This document shows, one piece after another, positions 51,656 to 59,680 of a stretch of DNA of 64,000 bases. This stretch comes from CAMCTV01 sp964420985 (GTDB lineage Bacteria > Bacteroidota > Bacteroidia > Flavobacteriales_D > Sanyastnellaceae). The DNA lies in contig CAYQUT010000004.1 in the NCBI GenBank assembly GCA_964420985.1, positions 62,001-126,000 on the forward strand, read 5' to 3'. Position 1 is the stretch's first letter. Each line of letters opens with the position of its first letter. The translations under genes were made by a program, and so were the position numbers. A model generated the notes under the pieces. The model saw only the letters and a list, made by a program, of their open reading frames with translations. It was not told where the DNA came from and searched no databases.

Positions 51656-51985
51656 TTAGGCTCCAACCTCTGCCAATTGTACCACCAATCCTTCAAATGC
51701 AGCTGATATGTGCATTTGACAACCCAAACGACTATTGGGCTTTACAAAGAAAGCTTGATCCAACATGGCTTCTTCGTCATCATTTCTGGTAAGCAGGTCA
51801 TGATCAGACATCACATACATATGGCAACTGGCGCACATGGCCATACCCCCGCAAGTGCCTTCTACTGGCAGGTCATAACTTTTGCACAATTCCATCATAT
51901 TCATGTTCATATCCGTTGGAGCTTCCAACTCATGATTTGCACCTTGACGATCCACAACAGTAATGCGAACTATATTCTCTTCCAT
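51656..51985 (-). CDS. [2Fe-2S] ferredoxin, adrenodoxin-like
   Basis: From ATG 51985 the product is 109 residues with the cluster ligands in GTCGGMAMCASCHMYV and the fourth cysteine in RLGCQMHIS. The spacing CxxxxxCxxC...C is that of adrenodoxin/Fdx-type ferredoxins, which donate electrons in Fe-S assembly and oxidations. The extra residues of the upstream TTG reading are ignored because a perfect -7 element lies there. Its stop abuts that of the PHP gene (TGATTA). Confidence 0.93.
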   Translation of the reverse strand: MEENIVRITVVDRQGANHELEAPTDMNMNMMELCKSYDLPVEGTCGGMAMCASCHMYVMSDHDLLTRNDDEEAMLDQAFFVKPNSRLGCQMHISAAFEGLVVQLAEVGA

Positions 51986-51991
51986 ACGAAG

Positions 51992-51999
51992 CAAAGATA
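51992..51999 (-). promoter_or_regulatory. -7 promoter element of the ferredoxin gene
   Basis: TATCTTTG on the minus strand (51999-51992) is a perfect match, six bases before ATG 51985. It overlaps nothing but the nine-base tail beyond the stop of the upstream gene. Confidence 0.55.
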
Positions 52000-52000
52000 A

Positions 52001-52432
52001 TCATTTGACCATCTCAATGGGCCAGGTGTCATGCCAACCTCCCGAATCCCCGCAAAAAGCGTGATGAAGACCATTGCTCAAACCCACCCATTTGGCACCC
52101 ATTAATCGATTGTAACGACCAATTTGATCCAACACCAGCTGATCCAAAGCAACAAATGGTGCTTTGCATTCTATTATCCCTTCTACCTTTAATTGGGTAT
52201 TATAAACAACAATGTCCGGACGCATTCTTTTCCCATTCATTTGTAACTCCTGCTCCAATGCGATGCGCGATAAAGGATAATTTCCATGCACATTCAGATG
52301 ACACAAAACATTTTGCCGAACCCACTCCTCGGGTGTTAAGACATACCACCTTTTTCTGACAACACAAAAAATCTCCAAATGATGAACACCTCTTCGAATA
52401 TTGTGATTATATTGTGGTAAATTCAATTGCAT
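52001..52432 (-). CDS. Solitary HsdR N-terminal-like (PD-(D/E)xK) protein
   Basis: The 143-residue protein matches the N-terminal type I restriction R-subunit domain: LTPEEWVRQNVLCHLNVH, RPDIVVYN and GIIECKAPF. The Asp and Glu-x-Lys residues form a nuclease-like core. There is no helicase, methylase or specificity gene nearby, so it is not part of a restriction system here. I recall such solitary proteins as widespread in Bacteroidota, without a known role. A perfect -7 element precedes its start by five bases. Confidence 0.9.
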   Translation of the reverse strand: MQLNLPQYNHNIRRGVHHLEIFCVVRKRWYVLTPEEWVRQNVLCHLNVHGNYPLSRIALEQELQMNGKRMRPDIVVYNTQLKVEGIIECKAPFVALDQLVLDQIGRYNRLMGAKWVGLSNGLHHAFCGDSGGWHDTWPIEMVK

Positions 52433-52437
52433 TGAGA

Positions 52438-52445
52438 CAAAATTA
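52438..52445 (-). promoter_or_regulatory. -7 promoter element of the HsdR_N gene
   Basis: TAATTTTG on the minus strand (52445-52438) is a perfect match, five bases before ATG 52432. It lies inside the 20-base divergent gap to amn. Confidence 0.55.
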
Positions 52446-52452
52446 AAGCACT

Positions 52453-53226
52453 ATGGAGACAAAAGAAGAAATCGTGAAAAATTGGTTACCCCGATACACA
52501 GGCACGCCAATAGAAGAATTTGGTGAATACATTCTCCTAACCAACTTTGACAATTACCTAGAAAAGTTTGCCGAATGGCATAATGTGCCCATCATTGGAC
52601 AAAATAGAAGTATGCCTACCGCAACGGCAGAGGGCATTACAATGATTAATTTTTCCATGGGAAGTGCAAACGCAGCCACTATAATGGACCTACTTACTGC
52701 TCGGCAGCCCAAAGCTGTTTTGTTCTTGGGAAAGTGTGGAGGCCTGAAAAGAAAAAATAAAATCGGTGATTTCATTTTACCCTTAGCAGGAATTCGTGGA
52801 GAGGGTACAAGCAATGATTACTTCCCTCCTGAAGTGCCTGCACTTCCTGCATTCAATCTTCAACGCGCCGTTTCATCCACCATTCGGGACAGAAATTTAG
52901 ATTATTGGTCTGGTACTGTTTACACCACCAACAGAAGAGTTTGGGAACATGATGAACCCTTCAAAGAGTATTTGAGAAAGATAAGGGCCATGGCCATAGA
53001 CATGGAAACAGCCACACTTTTCTCTGTTGGCTTTTACAACAAAATACCTACAGGTGCTTTACTCCTTGTTTCTGATCAACCCATGACTCCGCAAGGAGTA
53101 AAAACATCAGAAAGTGACAACGTTGTTACTACAAATTTTGTTGATTTGCATATTCAAATTGGCATTGATGCTTTAAAAGAAATTAAAAACGAAGGTCAAT
53201 CCGTTAAACACTTGAAATGGGAGTAA
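52453..53226 (+). CDS. amn: AMP nucleosidase, short form
   Basis: The 257-residue protein has the nucleoside phosphorylase-like core of AMP nucleosidase: FLGKCGGLKRKNKIGDFILP, RGEGTSNDYFPPEVPALPAF and AIDMETATLFSVGFYNKIP. It splits AMP to adenine and ribose 5-phosphate. The E. coli enzyme is much longer with an extra N-terminal domain, which is absent here. It overlaps holA by ten bases and starts 20 bases from the divergent HsdR_N gene. Confidence 0.93.
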   Translation: METKEEIVKNWLPRYTGTPIEEFGEYILLTNFDNYLEKFAEWHNVPIIGQNRSMPTATAEGITMINFSMGSANAATIMDLLTARQPKAVLFLGKCGGLKRKNKIGDFILPLAGIRGEGTSNDYFPPEVPALPAFNLQRAVSSTIRDRNLDYWSGTVYTTNRRVWEHDEPFKEYLRKIRAMAIDMETATLFSVGFYNKIPTGALLLVSDQPMTPQGVKTSESDNVVTTNFVDLHIQIGIDALKEIKNEGQSVKHLKWE

Positions 53227-54233
53227 CGTACAATCAAATCATTCGTGATATTCAGCTAAAGAAATTTGCTCCAGTATATGTGCTCACAGGAGAAGAGCCT
53301 TTCTTTATTGATGAGATTGCTCAATCAATAGAAAATGACATCCTAGACGACAGTGAGAAAAGCTTTGGTTTAACAGTGGTTTATGGCAGAGACAGTGAGT
53401 TGAGCCAAGTCATCAATTTAGCAAAAGGATTCCCAATGATGGGCAACCATCAGATTGTCATCATCAAGGAAGCTCAGGACTTAAAGGAATGGAAAAAAAG
53501 TGAACTACTCAAACCTCTTGAAAATTACATTAATCAACCCACTCCAACCACCATTTTTGTACTAGAGTACAAAGGGAAAACCCTTGATAAAAGACTCTCG
53601 ATTACAAAACTCATCGAAAAAAAAACTGTCCATTTCGTCTCAGAAAAAATAAAAGACAGCCAACTTGAGTCTTGGATTTATGAGTATGTCACCGGCAGAG
53701 GATATAAAATCAACCACAAAATTGCAGCCCTATTGTCAGACTATCTTGGCAATGATCTTTCTAAAATTGTCAATGAAATAAATAAAATAGCCATTATTTT
53801 TCCTGCAGGTACGGAGATAAATAGCGATATCATTCAAGATTATGTTGGAATCTCAAAAGAATACAACATCTTCGAATTGCAAAATGCACTAGCGGAAAAA
53901 AATGTAGTTCAAGCCAACCGCATCATTGAGTACTTTGTCCGCAATCCCAAGAGTATGCCGATACCCATGCTTGTTGGAAGCTTATTTGGTTTTTTCAACA
54001 AGGTAAATATCATAGCAAGTGCTGAAAATAAAACCTATACACTTCAAAAAATGTATATGGGAGGCAATCAAAAGAAAGATGTAGATGCTGCTCTTCGCAA
54101 CTACTCCGCTGCCAAATTGGATCGAATCATCGGATACCTTTATGATACAGATAAAAAATCAAAAGGAATCGGAAAAGGCCAAATGAGTGATGGTGAAATT
54201 TTATTGGAATTAATATTTAAAATTCTTCACTAA
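53217..54233 (+). CDS. holA: DNA polymerase III, delta subunit
   Basis: The 338-residue protein has the HolA features: YVLTGEEPFFIDEIAQSIE, LKEWKKSELLKPLENYI and LNNIQN-like SKIVNEINKIAIIFP, then EYNIFELQNALAEKN. It is the clamp-loader wrench that opens the sliding clamp. The reading frame overlaps the amn stop region by ten bases. Confidence 0.93.
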   Translation: MGVTYNQIIRDIQLKKFAPVYVLTGEEPFFIDEIAQSIENDILDDSEKSFGLTVVYGRDSELSQVINLAKGFPMMGNHQIVIIKEAQDLKEWKKSELLKPLENYINQPTPTTIFVLEYKGKTLDKRLSITKLIEKKTVHFVSEKIKDSQLESWIYEYVTGRGYKINHKIAALLSDYLGNDLSKIVNEINKIAIIFPAGTEINSDIIQDYVGISKEYNIFELQNALAEKNVVQANRIIEYFVRNPKSMPIPMLVGSLFGFFNKVNIIASAENKTYTLQKMYMGGNQKKDVDAALRNYSAAKLDRIIGYLYDTDKKSKGIGKGQMSDGEILLELIFKILH

Positions 54234-54244
54234 TTTTTTCGTTC

Positions 54245-54252
54245 TAACTTAG
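54245..54252 (+). promoter_or_regulatory. -7-like promoter element of hemE
   Basis: TAACTTAG has one mismatch to TAnnTTTG and ends four bases before ATG 54257. Confidence 0.4.
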
Positions 54253-54256
54253 CCCC

Positions 54257-55276
54257 ATGTTAGGAAATGATTTGCTGATAAGAGCCGCTAAAGGAGAGAT
54301 TACAGAAAGAATACCGGTATGGGTAATGAGACAAGCGGGGCGTATTTTACCGGAATACCGCGCAACCAGAGCACAAGCAGGAAGCTTCATCAATTTGGTA
54401 ACCAATCCTGAATTGGCCGCGGAAGTTACCATTCAGCCGGTGGACATTCTTGGGGTTGATGCTGCCATTATTTTTAGTGATATTCTTGTTATTCCAGAAG
54501 CGATGGGATTGCCCTACCAAATGGATGAAGGAAAAGGTCCATTTTTTCCAAAAACAATCCATAGCATGGAGGATGTGCATGCACTAGAAACCGAGAACAT
54601 TGCCGCTCATTTAAATTATGTCAGAGAGGCGTTGGAAATTACACTGGATAAGCTAGACAATAGGGTTCCACTCATTGGATTTGCTGGAGCTCCCTGGACT
54701 ATATTTTGCTACATGATAGAAGGGAAAGGGAGCAAAGAATTTAGCAAGGCCAGACGTGTTTTGATTGAACAGCCAGAAATGGCACAGGCATTGCTAACCA
54801 AAATTTCAGATGCTACAATAGCCTACGCACAAATGCAAATCAGCACAGGAATACATATCTTTCAGTTATTCGACTCTTGGGCGGGGGTGCTGAATGCGGG
54901 ATGGTACAGAGAGTTGATTCTTCCACATGTTGAAAGGATATTGTCTCATATCCAAAAACAGATACCAGTCACCTTCTTTGCAAAAGGCGCTCATTATGCA
55001 CTACCCGATTTGCAAAATCTATCGTGTAATGTAGTAGGATTGGATTGGAATACGGACATTCATTTTGCAAAAAAAACATTGCCCTCAAAAACCTTACAAG
55101 GCAATTTAGACCCCGCCGTTCTTTATGGAAGCAATCAGCAGATTGTCAAATCCACCATGGAAATGGTTGAGAAATTCGGAAAGTCGCAGTATATTGCCAA
55201 CTTAGGTCACGGTGTTTATCCAGACATGGACCCCCACAAATTGAAATTATTTATTGAAACGATACAAAAAGCTTAA
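54257..55276 (+). CDS. hemE: Uroporphyrinogen decarboxylase
   Basis: The 339-residue TIM barrel begins LLIRAAKGEITERIPVWVMR, with the substrate motif PVWVMRQAGR, and continues FSDILVIPEAMG and GFAGAPWTIFCYMIEG. It removes four acetate carboxyls from uroporphyrinogen III in heme synthesis. Length and motifs are complete. The OmpA gene starts ten bases beyond the stop. Confidence 0.97.
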   Translation: MLGNDLLIRAAKGEITERIPVWVMRQAGRILPEYRATRAQAGSFINLVTNPELAAEVTIQPVDILGVDAAIIFSDILVIPEAMGLPYQMDEGKGPFFPKTIHSMEDVHALETENIAAHLNYVREALEITLDKLDNRVPLIGFAGAPWTIFCYMIEGKGSKEFSKARRVLIEQPEMAQALLTKISDATIAYAQMQISTGIHIFQLFDSWAGVLNAGWYRELILPHVERILSHIQKQIPVTFFAKGAHYALPDLQNLSCNVVGLDWNTDIHFAKKTLPSKTLQGNLDPAVLYGSNQQIVKSTMEMVEKFGKSQYIANLGHGVYPDMDPHKLKLFIETIQKA

Positions 55277-55286
55277 ACCTGAAACA

Positions 55287-56516
55287 ATGAAAATAAAAAG
55301 TATATTTTTCGCATGCTTATTCTTGGTTGGAGTAAGTGCGTTTGCACAAAAAAAAGACGGTAAGGATAGTGGCAAATCTGAAAAACCAGAAAAAGGAAAA
55401 AAAGAAGTTGTTGAGGATACTGACCCCAATGAAGTTTTCAATGGCTCCTTTGAGGAATTTGATGCCAAGCTGTTAAAAGGAAAAGGTCAACTGCATTTGG
55501 TGGCAAAGCCTTGGTTGAGTGTCAATAAAACTGGTGCTGACTTATTTGCAGGAGGAAATAGCAAAAACAAAAAAATCAATTCGCCAGACAATGATTTGGG
55601 CAATCAAACACCACAAGAGGGGAACAATTATGCCGGATTCATTGGCTACAGCAAAGACCCAAAAATCAACAGAACCTATTTGTCACAAAAATTGAAACAC
55701 ACCTTGAAAAAGGACCAGATGTATTGTGTAACCTACAATTTAAGCCTAGCTGAAAATTCAAAATTGGCGGTAAATAACGTAGGAATCCTTTTTTCAGAAA
55801 AGAAAATTCAACATGAAGATGACGCTAGTATTACCACAGCAGCAAGCATTCTAATGCCCGCCAATCGGGCTATCAATGATGCGGATAAGTGGACAACCGT
55901 CTGTGTCCCTTACTATGCCAAGGGCAATGAAAATTATATGACCATTGGAGGCTTCGGGAACGATGGCGACATGAAATTTGAAAAAGTAAAACCCACTACC
56001 AAGCCAACTGGGGTAACCATCAATGGAGCCTACTACTACGTTGACAACATTACCGTTCTGCCCATTACGGCCAAAAGCGAATGCAACTGTGGGAAAAGCA
56101 CAGTGGTAGAAACGGATTTGATTTACAGTAAATCCGGAGCAAAACCAGCCGGAGCAAAACCAGAACAATTGATCAATGCCGCAGGAATTTACTTCGGAAA
56201 AGAATCTGATGCCATTCCTGCACAATTTGAATCTGAATTGGATGAGATGGCCGAGTTATTAAAAGCCAACCCTAGCATCAATATCACACTAACAGGGCAT
56301 GCCGATACAGAAGAAATGACCGAGGCAAAAGTAAAACCTGAAATTTTAGAAATTGCCAAGAACAGAGCCATCATGGTGAAAGACGCTTTGGTGACAAGAG
56401 GTGTTGCGGAAAGCCGCATTGCTATCGACTCCAAAGACGCCAACGAGTTGGTTGGTACAAAAGGTACACCAATGAGCAAGGCGCAAAATAGACGAGTTGT
56501 TTTTAGCGTTAAATAA
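55287..56516 (+). CDS. OmpA-family protein with beta-rich N-terminal domain (paralogue 1)
   Basis: From ATG 55287 the product is 409 residues with a signal peptide (MKIKSIFFACLFLVGVSAFA). A linker rich in Lys/Glu/Gly is followed by a galactose-binding-like region (NGSFEEFDAKL, later YYVDNITVLPI) and a C-terminal OmpA domain (ITLTGHADTEEMTEAKVK, then KAQNRRVVFSVK). It should anchor to peptidoglycan. It is followed by a strong terminator, then by a second gene of the same layout. An upstream in-frame TTG reading (55254) is unlikely. Confidence 0.87.
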   Translation: MKIKSIFFACLFLVGVSAFAQKKDGKDSGKSEKPEKGKKEVVEDTDPNEVFNGSFEEFDAKLLKGKGQLHLVAKPWLSVNKTGADLFAGGNSKNKKINSPDNDLGNQTPQEGNNYAGFIGYSKDPKINRTYLSQKLKHTLKKDQMYCVTYNLSLAENSKLAVNNVGILFSEKKIQHEDDASITTAASILMPANRAINDADKWTTVCVPYYAKGNENYMTIGGFGNDGDMKFEKVKPTTKPTGVTINGAYYYVDNITVLPITAKSECNCGKSTVVETDLIYSKSGAKPAGAKPEQLINAAGIYFGKESDAIPAQFESELDEMAELLKANPSINITLTGHADTEEMTEAKVKPEILEIAKNRAIMVKDALVTRGVAESRIAIDSKDANELVGTKGTPMSKAQNRRVVFSVK

Positions 56517-56531
56517 ATAAACCGTTTGTAA

Positions 56532-56568
56532 AGAGGCAAATGGAAAATCCGTTTGCCTCTTTTTTTTT
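56532..56568 (+). terminator. Intrinsic terminator between two OmpA paralogues
   Basis: AGAGGCAAA (56532-56540) pairs with TTTGCCTCT (56552-56560), followed by eight T residues. The T run ends two bases before the ATG of the next gene. Confidence 0.88.
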
Positions 56569-56570
56569 GT

Positions 56571-57701
56571 ATGAGAAACACCATCCATATCATTTTCATC
56601 TTGTTGTTGCATATAACAACAAAATCTCAGAACTTGGTGCTCAATCCCAGTTTTGAAGATATGGAATATTGTCCCAATGACTTTACTCAACAGAACCTCA
56701 AGTCGCTGACAAAATGGACACAGGCAGGGGAAGGAACTCCTGATCATTTCAATTCTTGCAGTAAAAAAGTAGGAGTCCCCAACAACATGTTTGGTCAACA
56801 ATTGGCCAGAACAGGCAATGGCTATTCAGGTCTTGGAACCTATTTGAACAATCACAATCGATACAGGGAATATTTATTAGGTAATCTTTCTAGACCTTTA
56901 AAAGCAGGAGAACAAGTTTGTATTACCCTCTATTATTCAGCTGCAGACAATTGCCAATTTGTGCACGATGGATTTGGAGTATCGCTCAGCGCGCAGCCCC
57001 ATAAAGCCATTGCGAGCAAGCCCATATTGTTAAAAGAAATAAGTTTGTCCAACCCAAAATTCATCATGATGGACGATACAGAACAATGGGTTGAATTGAG
57101 CGGGTATTTTGTTGCCAAAGGGGGAGAGCAATTCATTACCATCGGTAATTTCAAAGATGATAAAGACTTGAGAATCATTCGAAGAACTCAAGATTCAAAA
57201 GTTCCAGAAAACAGAGAGTACTCCTATCTTTTCCTCGATGACGTTTCCGTTGTACCTATTGACAACAAAAACGCATGCAGCTGTGTCAATGAAAAATTGC
57301 AGGAAGTGGCGGTAGATCCTCCATTGGAGCTACAAGAGTATGAAGAGGTGGTGTTGGATGCCGTGCATTTCAATTTTGATGAGTTTACTTTAACAGATTC
57401 TGCCGTTCATCAATTGGAAAATATCTACATCATGATGCGAAAGAATAAGCATATGTACATGGAAATTCATGGACATACGGATGCCAAAGGAGCAATGGCA
57501 TACAATCAGGTATTATCCGAAAATAGAGCCCATACTGTCATTGATTTTATTGTCATGAAGGGCATTGATCAGAAGAGATTTGAAATTAAAGCTTTGGGAA
57601 GTAGCCATCCTGTTGCTTCCAACGATACTGAGGAAGGCAGAGCATTGAATAGAAGAGTAGAATTTAGAATAAGACGAAAGAAATACGAGTTGGTTAATTA
57701 A
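56571..57701 (+). CDS. OmpA-family protein with beta-rich N-terminal domain (paralogue 2)
   Basis: From ATG 56571 the product is 376 residues, with a signal peptide (residues 1-19, ITTKSQ). The N-terminal region (LVLNPSFEDMEYCPND, GYSGLGTYL, later DDVSVVPI) parallels paralogue 1, and the C-terminal OmpA domain is complete (MEIHGHTDAKGAMAYNQVLS, then NRRVEFRIRRKK). The start codon lies two bases beyond the T run of the upstream terminator. No -7 element is seen upstream, so expression may depend on read-through or on an unseen promoter. Confidence 0.88.
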   Translation: MRNTIHIIFILLLHITTKSQNLVLNPSFEDMEYCPNDFTQQNLKSLTKWTQAGEGTPDHFNSCSKKVGVPNNMFGQQLARTGNGYSGLGTYLNNHNRYREYLLGNLSRPLKAGEQVCITLYYSAADNCQFVHDGFGVSLSAQPHKAIASKPILLKEISLSNPKFIMMDDTEQWVELSGYFVAKGGEQFITIGNFKDDKDLRIIRRTQDSKVPENREYSYLFLDDVSVVPIDNKNACSCVNEKLQEVAVDPPLELQEYEEVVLDAVHFNFDEFTLTDSAVHQLENIYIMMRKNKHMYMEIHGHTDAKGAMAYNQVLSENRAHTVIDFIVMKGIDQKRFEIKALGSSHPVASNDTEEGRALNRRVEFRIRRKKYELVN

Positions 57702-57702
57702 C

Positions 57703-57710
57703 TAACTTTG
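57703..57710 (+). promoter_or_regulatory. -7 promoter element of the thrS-infC-rpmI-rplT operon
   Basis: TAACTTTG is a perfect TAnnTTTG match, ten bases before ATG 57721, just past the stop of the OmpA gene. It leaves almost no 5' leader, so a leader-based control of thrS (as in E. coli or T-box bacteria) is unlikely. Confidence 0.6.
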
Positions 57711-57720
57711 CAACTTTAAA

Positions 57721-59670
57721 ATGAAAGAAATGTACAACATTACTTTGCCTGATGGCAGTGTTAAAAGTGTTGAAGTCGGTAAGTCGGCCATGGATGTGGC
57801 TTTATCGATTTCAGAGGGATTGGCGCGCAACGTACTTGCCGCAGTAGTTAACGGAGAAGTTTGGGATGCTACCCGTGCCTTCACGAGTGATGCTACATTA
57901 AAGCTTTTAACTTGGAATGATGGTGAGGGGAAATCTACCTTGTGGCATAGTTCAGCGCATTTAATGGCCGAAGCGTTGGAATCCTTGTACCCAGGAATAA
58001 AACTGGCCATTGGTCCACCGATCGAGAATGGTTTTTACTACGATGTCGATTTTGGAACACATTCTTTTTCTCAGGATGATTTTACCAAGGTTGAGAAATT
58101 GATGTTGGAATTGGCCCGTCAAAAAAACGCTTTCGTTAGAAAAGAGGTTTCAAAGTCTGATGCTGTGCAGTATTTCACTGAGAAAGGAGATCAATACAAA
58201 TTGGAGTTGATTGATGGACTCAATGATGGTGACATCACTTTTTATACTCAAGGAAACTTCACTGATTTGTGTCGTGGACCTCATATTCCAAACACCGGAT
58301 TTATCAAAGCTGCCAAATTGCTGAACGTCGCTGGGGCTTATTGGAGGGGAGATGAGAAAAATAAAATGCTCACCCGTGTATACGCCATCACTTTCACCAA
58401 ACAAGCAGAGTTAGAGGAATACATGATCCAATTGGAAGAGGCCAAAAAACGTGACCACCGAAAATTGGGAAAAGAATTGGGATTGTTCCATTTCTCTCAA
58501 AAAGTAGGAAGTGGATTACCATTATGGTTGCCAAAAGGCGCTGATTTGAGAGGTCGATTACAGGCTTTTTTACAAGCCGCACAGACTAAGGCAGGATACC
58601 TTCAAGTGATTACTCCTCACATTGGACACAAAGAATTATATGAAACCAGCGGACATTGGGCCAAGTACGGATCGGATAGTTTTAAGCCCATTGAAACGCC
58701 ACAGGACGGGGAAGTGTATATGCTCAAACCCATGAACTGTCCTCACCATTGTGAAATTTTCAAAGCTGAGCCCAAATCGTACAGAGATTTACCCATGCGA
58801 CTTGCGGAGTTCGGCACAGTATATAGATATGAGCAGACTGGAGAATTGCATGGATTGACACGCGTTAGAGGATTTACCCAAGATGATGCTCATATTTTTT
58901 GCACGGTAGATCAGGTGAAAGAAGAAGTTGGAAAAGTGATTGATTTGGTATTGTATATTTTCAAAACTTTGGATTTCCACGACTATTTGGCGCAGGTTTC
59001 ACTTCGTGATCCCAACAATCCATCCAAGTATATTGGAAGTGATGAAAATTGGGAAAAGGCAGAAACAGCCATCAAAGAAGTAGCAGATGAAAAAGGATTA
59101 AAGACTGTTGTCGAATTGGGAGAGGCTGCATTTTATGGTCCGAAATTGGATTTCATGGTTCGTGATGCTATAGGAAGGAAATGGCAATTGGGAACGGTAC
59201 AAATAGATTACAATCTACCTGAACGCTTTCAATTGGAATACACCGGTGCTGACAATCAAAAGCACAGGCCCGTGATGATTCACAGAGCGCCCTTTGGCTC
59301 CATGGAAAGATTTGTGGCTATTTTAATTGAGCATTGTGCTGGACAATTCCCATTGTGGCTTACGCCTGAGCAAGTTAGATTGCTTCCGGTAAGTGAAAAA
59401 TTCAACGATTACGCAAAAAGTGTAGCAAACAATCTAAAAAATTACGATATTCGCGCCTCCGTTGACGAAAGCAACGAAAAAGTGGGAAAGAAAATCCGAG
59501 AAGCAGAATTGGCCCGTGTGCCGTATATGTTAATCATCGGAGATCAGGAGCAACAAGCCGGAACCGTTTCCGCAAGGAAAAAAGGTTCTGGAGATTTGGG
59601 GTCCTTCTCTGTTGTAGACTTTGCACAAATGGTCCAAGACGAAATCAAGGAAATGCTTTCACACGGATAA
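57721..59670 (+). CDS. thrS: Threonyl-tRNA synthetase
   Basis: The 649-residue class II synthetase has an N-terminal TGS domain (residues 1-63), an editing domain with HSSAHLMAEAL and RGPHIPNTG, the catalytic core (LPLWLPKGADL, MLKPMNCPHHCEIFK, YRYEQTGELHGLTRVRGFTQ, HRAPFGSMERF) and an anticodon-binding domain. It charges threonine onto tRNA-Thr and clears serine. It leads the classical thrS-infC-rpmI-rplT order. Confidence 0.98.
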   Translation: MKEMYNITLPDGSVKSVEVGKSAMDVALSISEGLARNVLAAVVNGEVWDATRAFTSDATLKLLTWNDGEGKSTLWHSSAHLMAEALESLYPGIKLAIGPPIENGFYYDVDFGTHSFSQDDFTKVEKLMLELARQKNAFVRKEVSKSDAVQYFTEKGDQYKLELIDGLNDGDITFYTQGNFTDLCRGPHIPNTGFIKAAKLLNVAGAYWRGDEKNKMLTRVYAITFTKQAELEEYMIQLEEAKKRDHRKLGKELGLFHFSQKVGSGLPLWLPKGADLRGRLQAFLQAAQTKAGYLQVITPHIGHKELYETSGHWAKYGSDSFKPIETPQDGEVYMLKPMNCPHHCEIFKAEPKSYRDLPMRLAEFGTVYRYEQTGELHGLTRVRGFTQDDAHIFCTVDQVKEEVGKVIDLVLYIFKTLDFHDYLAQVSLRDPNNPSKYIGSDENWEKAETAIKEVADEKGLKTVVELGEAAFYGPKLDFMVRDAIGRKWQLGTVQIDYNLPERFQLEYTGADNQKHRPVMIHRAPFGSMERFVAILIEHCAGQFPLWLTPEQVRLLPVSEKFNDYAKSVANNLKNYDIRASVDESNEKVGKKIREAELARVPYMLIIGDQEQQAGTVSARKKGSGDLGSFSVVDFAQMVQDEIKEMLSHG

Positions 59671-59680
59671 CAAACATTGA

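Noticed and set aside
52001..53226. Restriction-modification or defence island around the HsdR_N gene
   Set aside because: No methylase, specificity, helicase or other defence gene is near; neighbours are ferredoxin, AMP nucleosidase and polymerase subunit genes.
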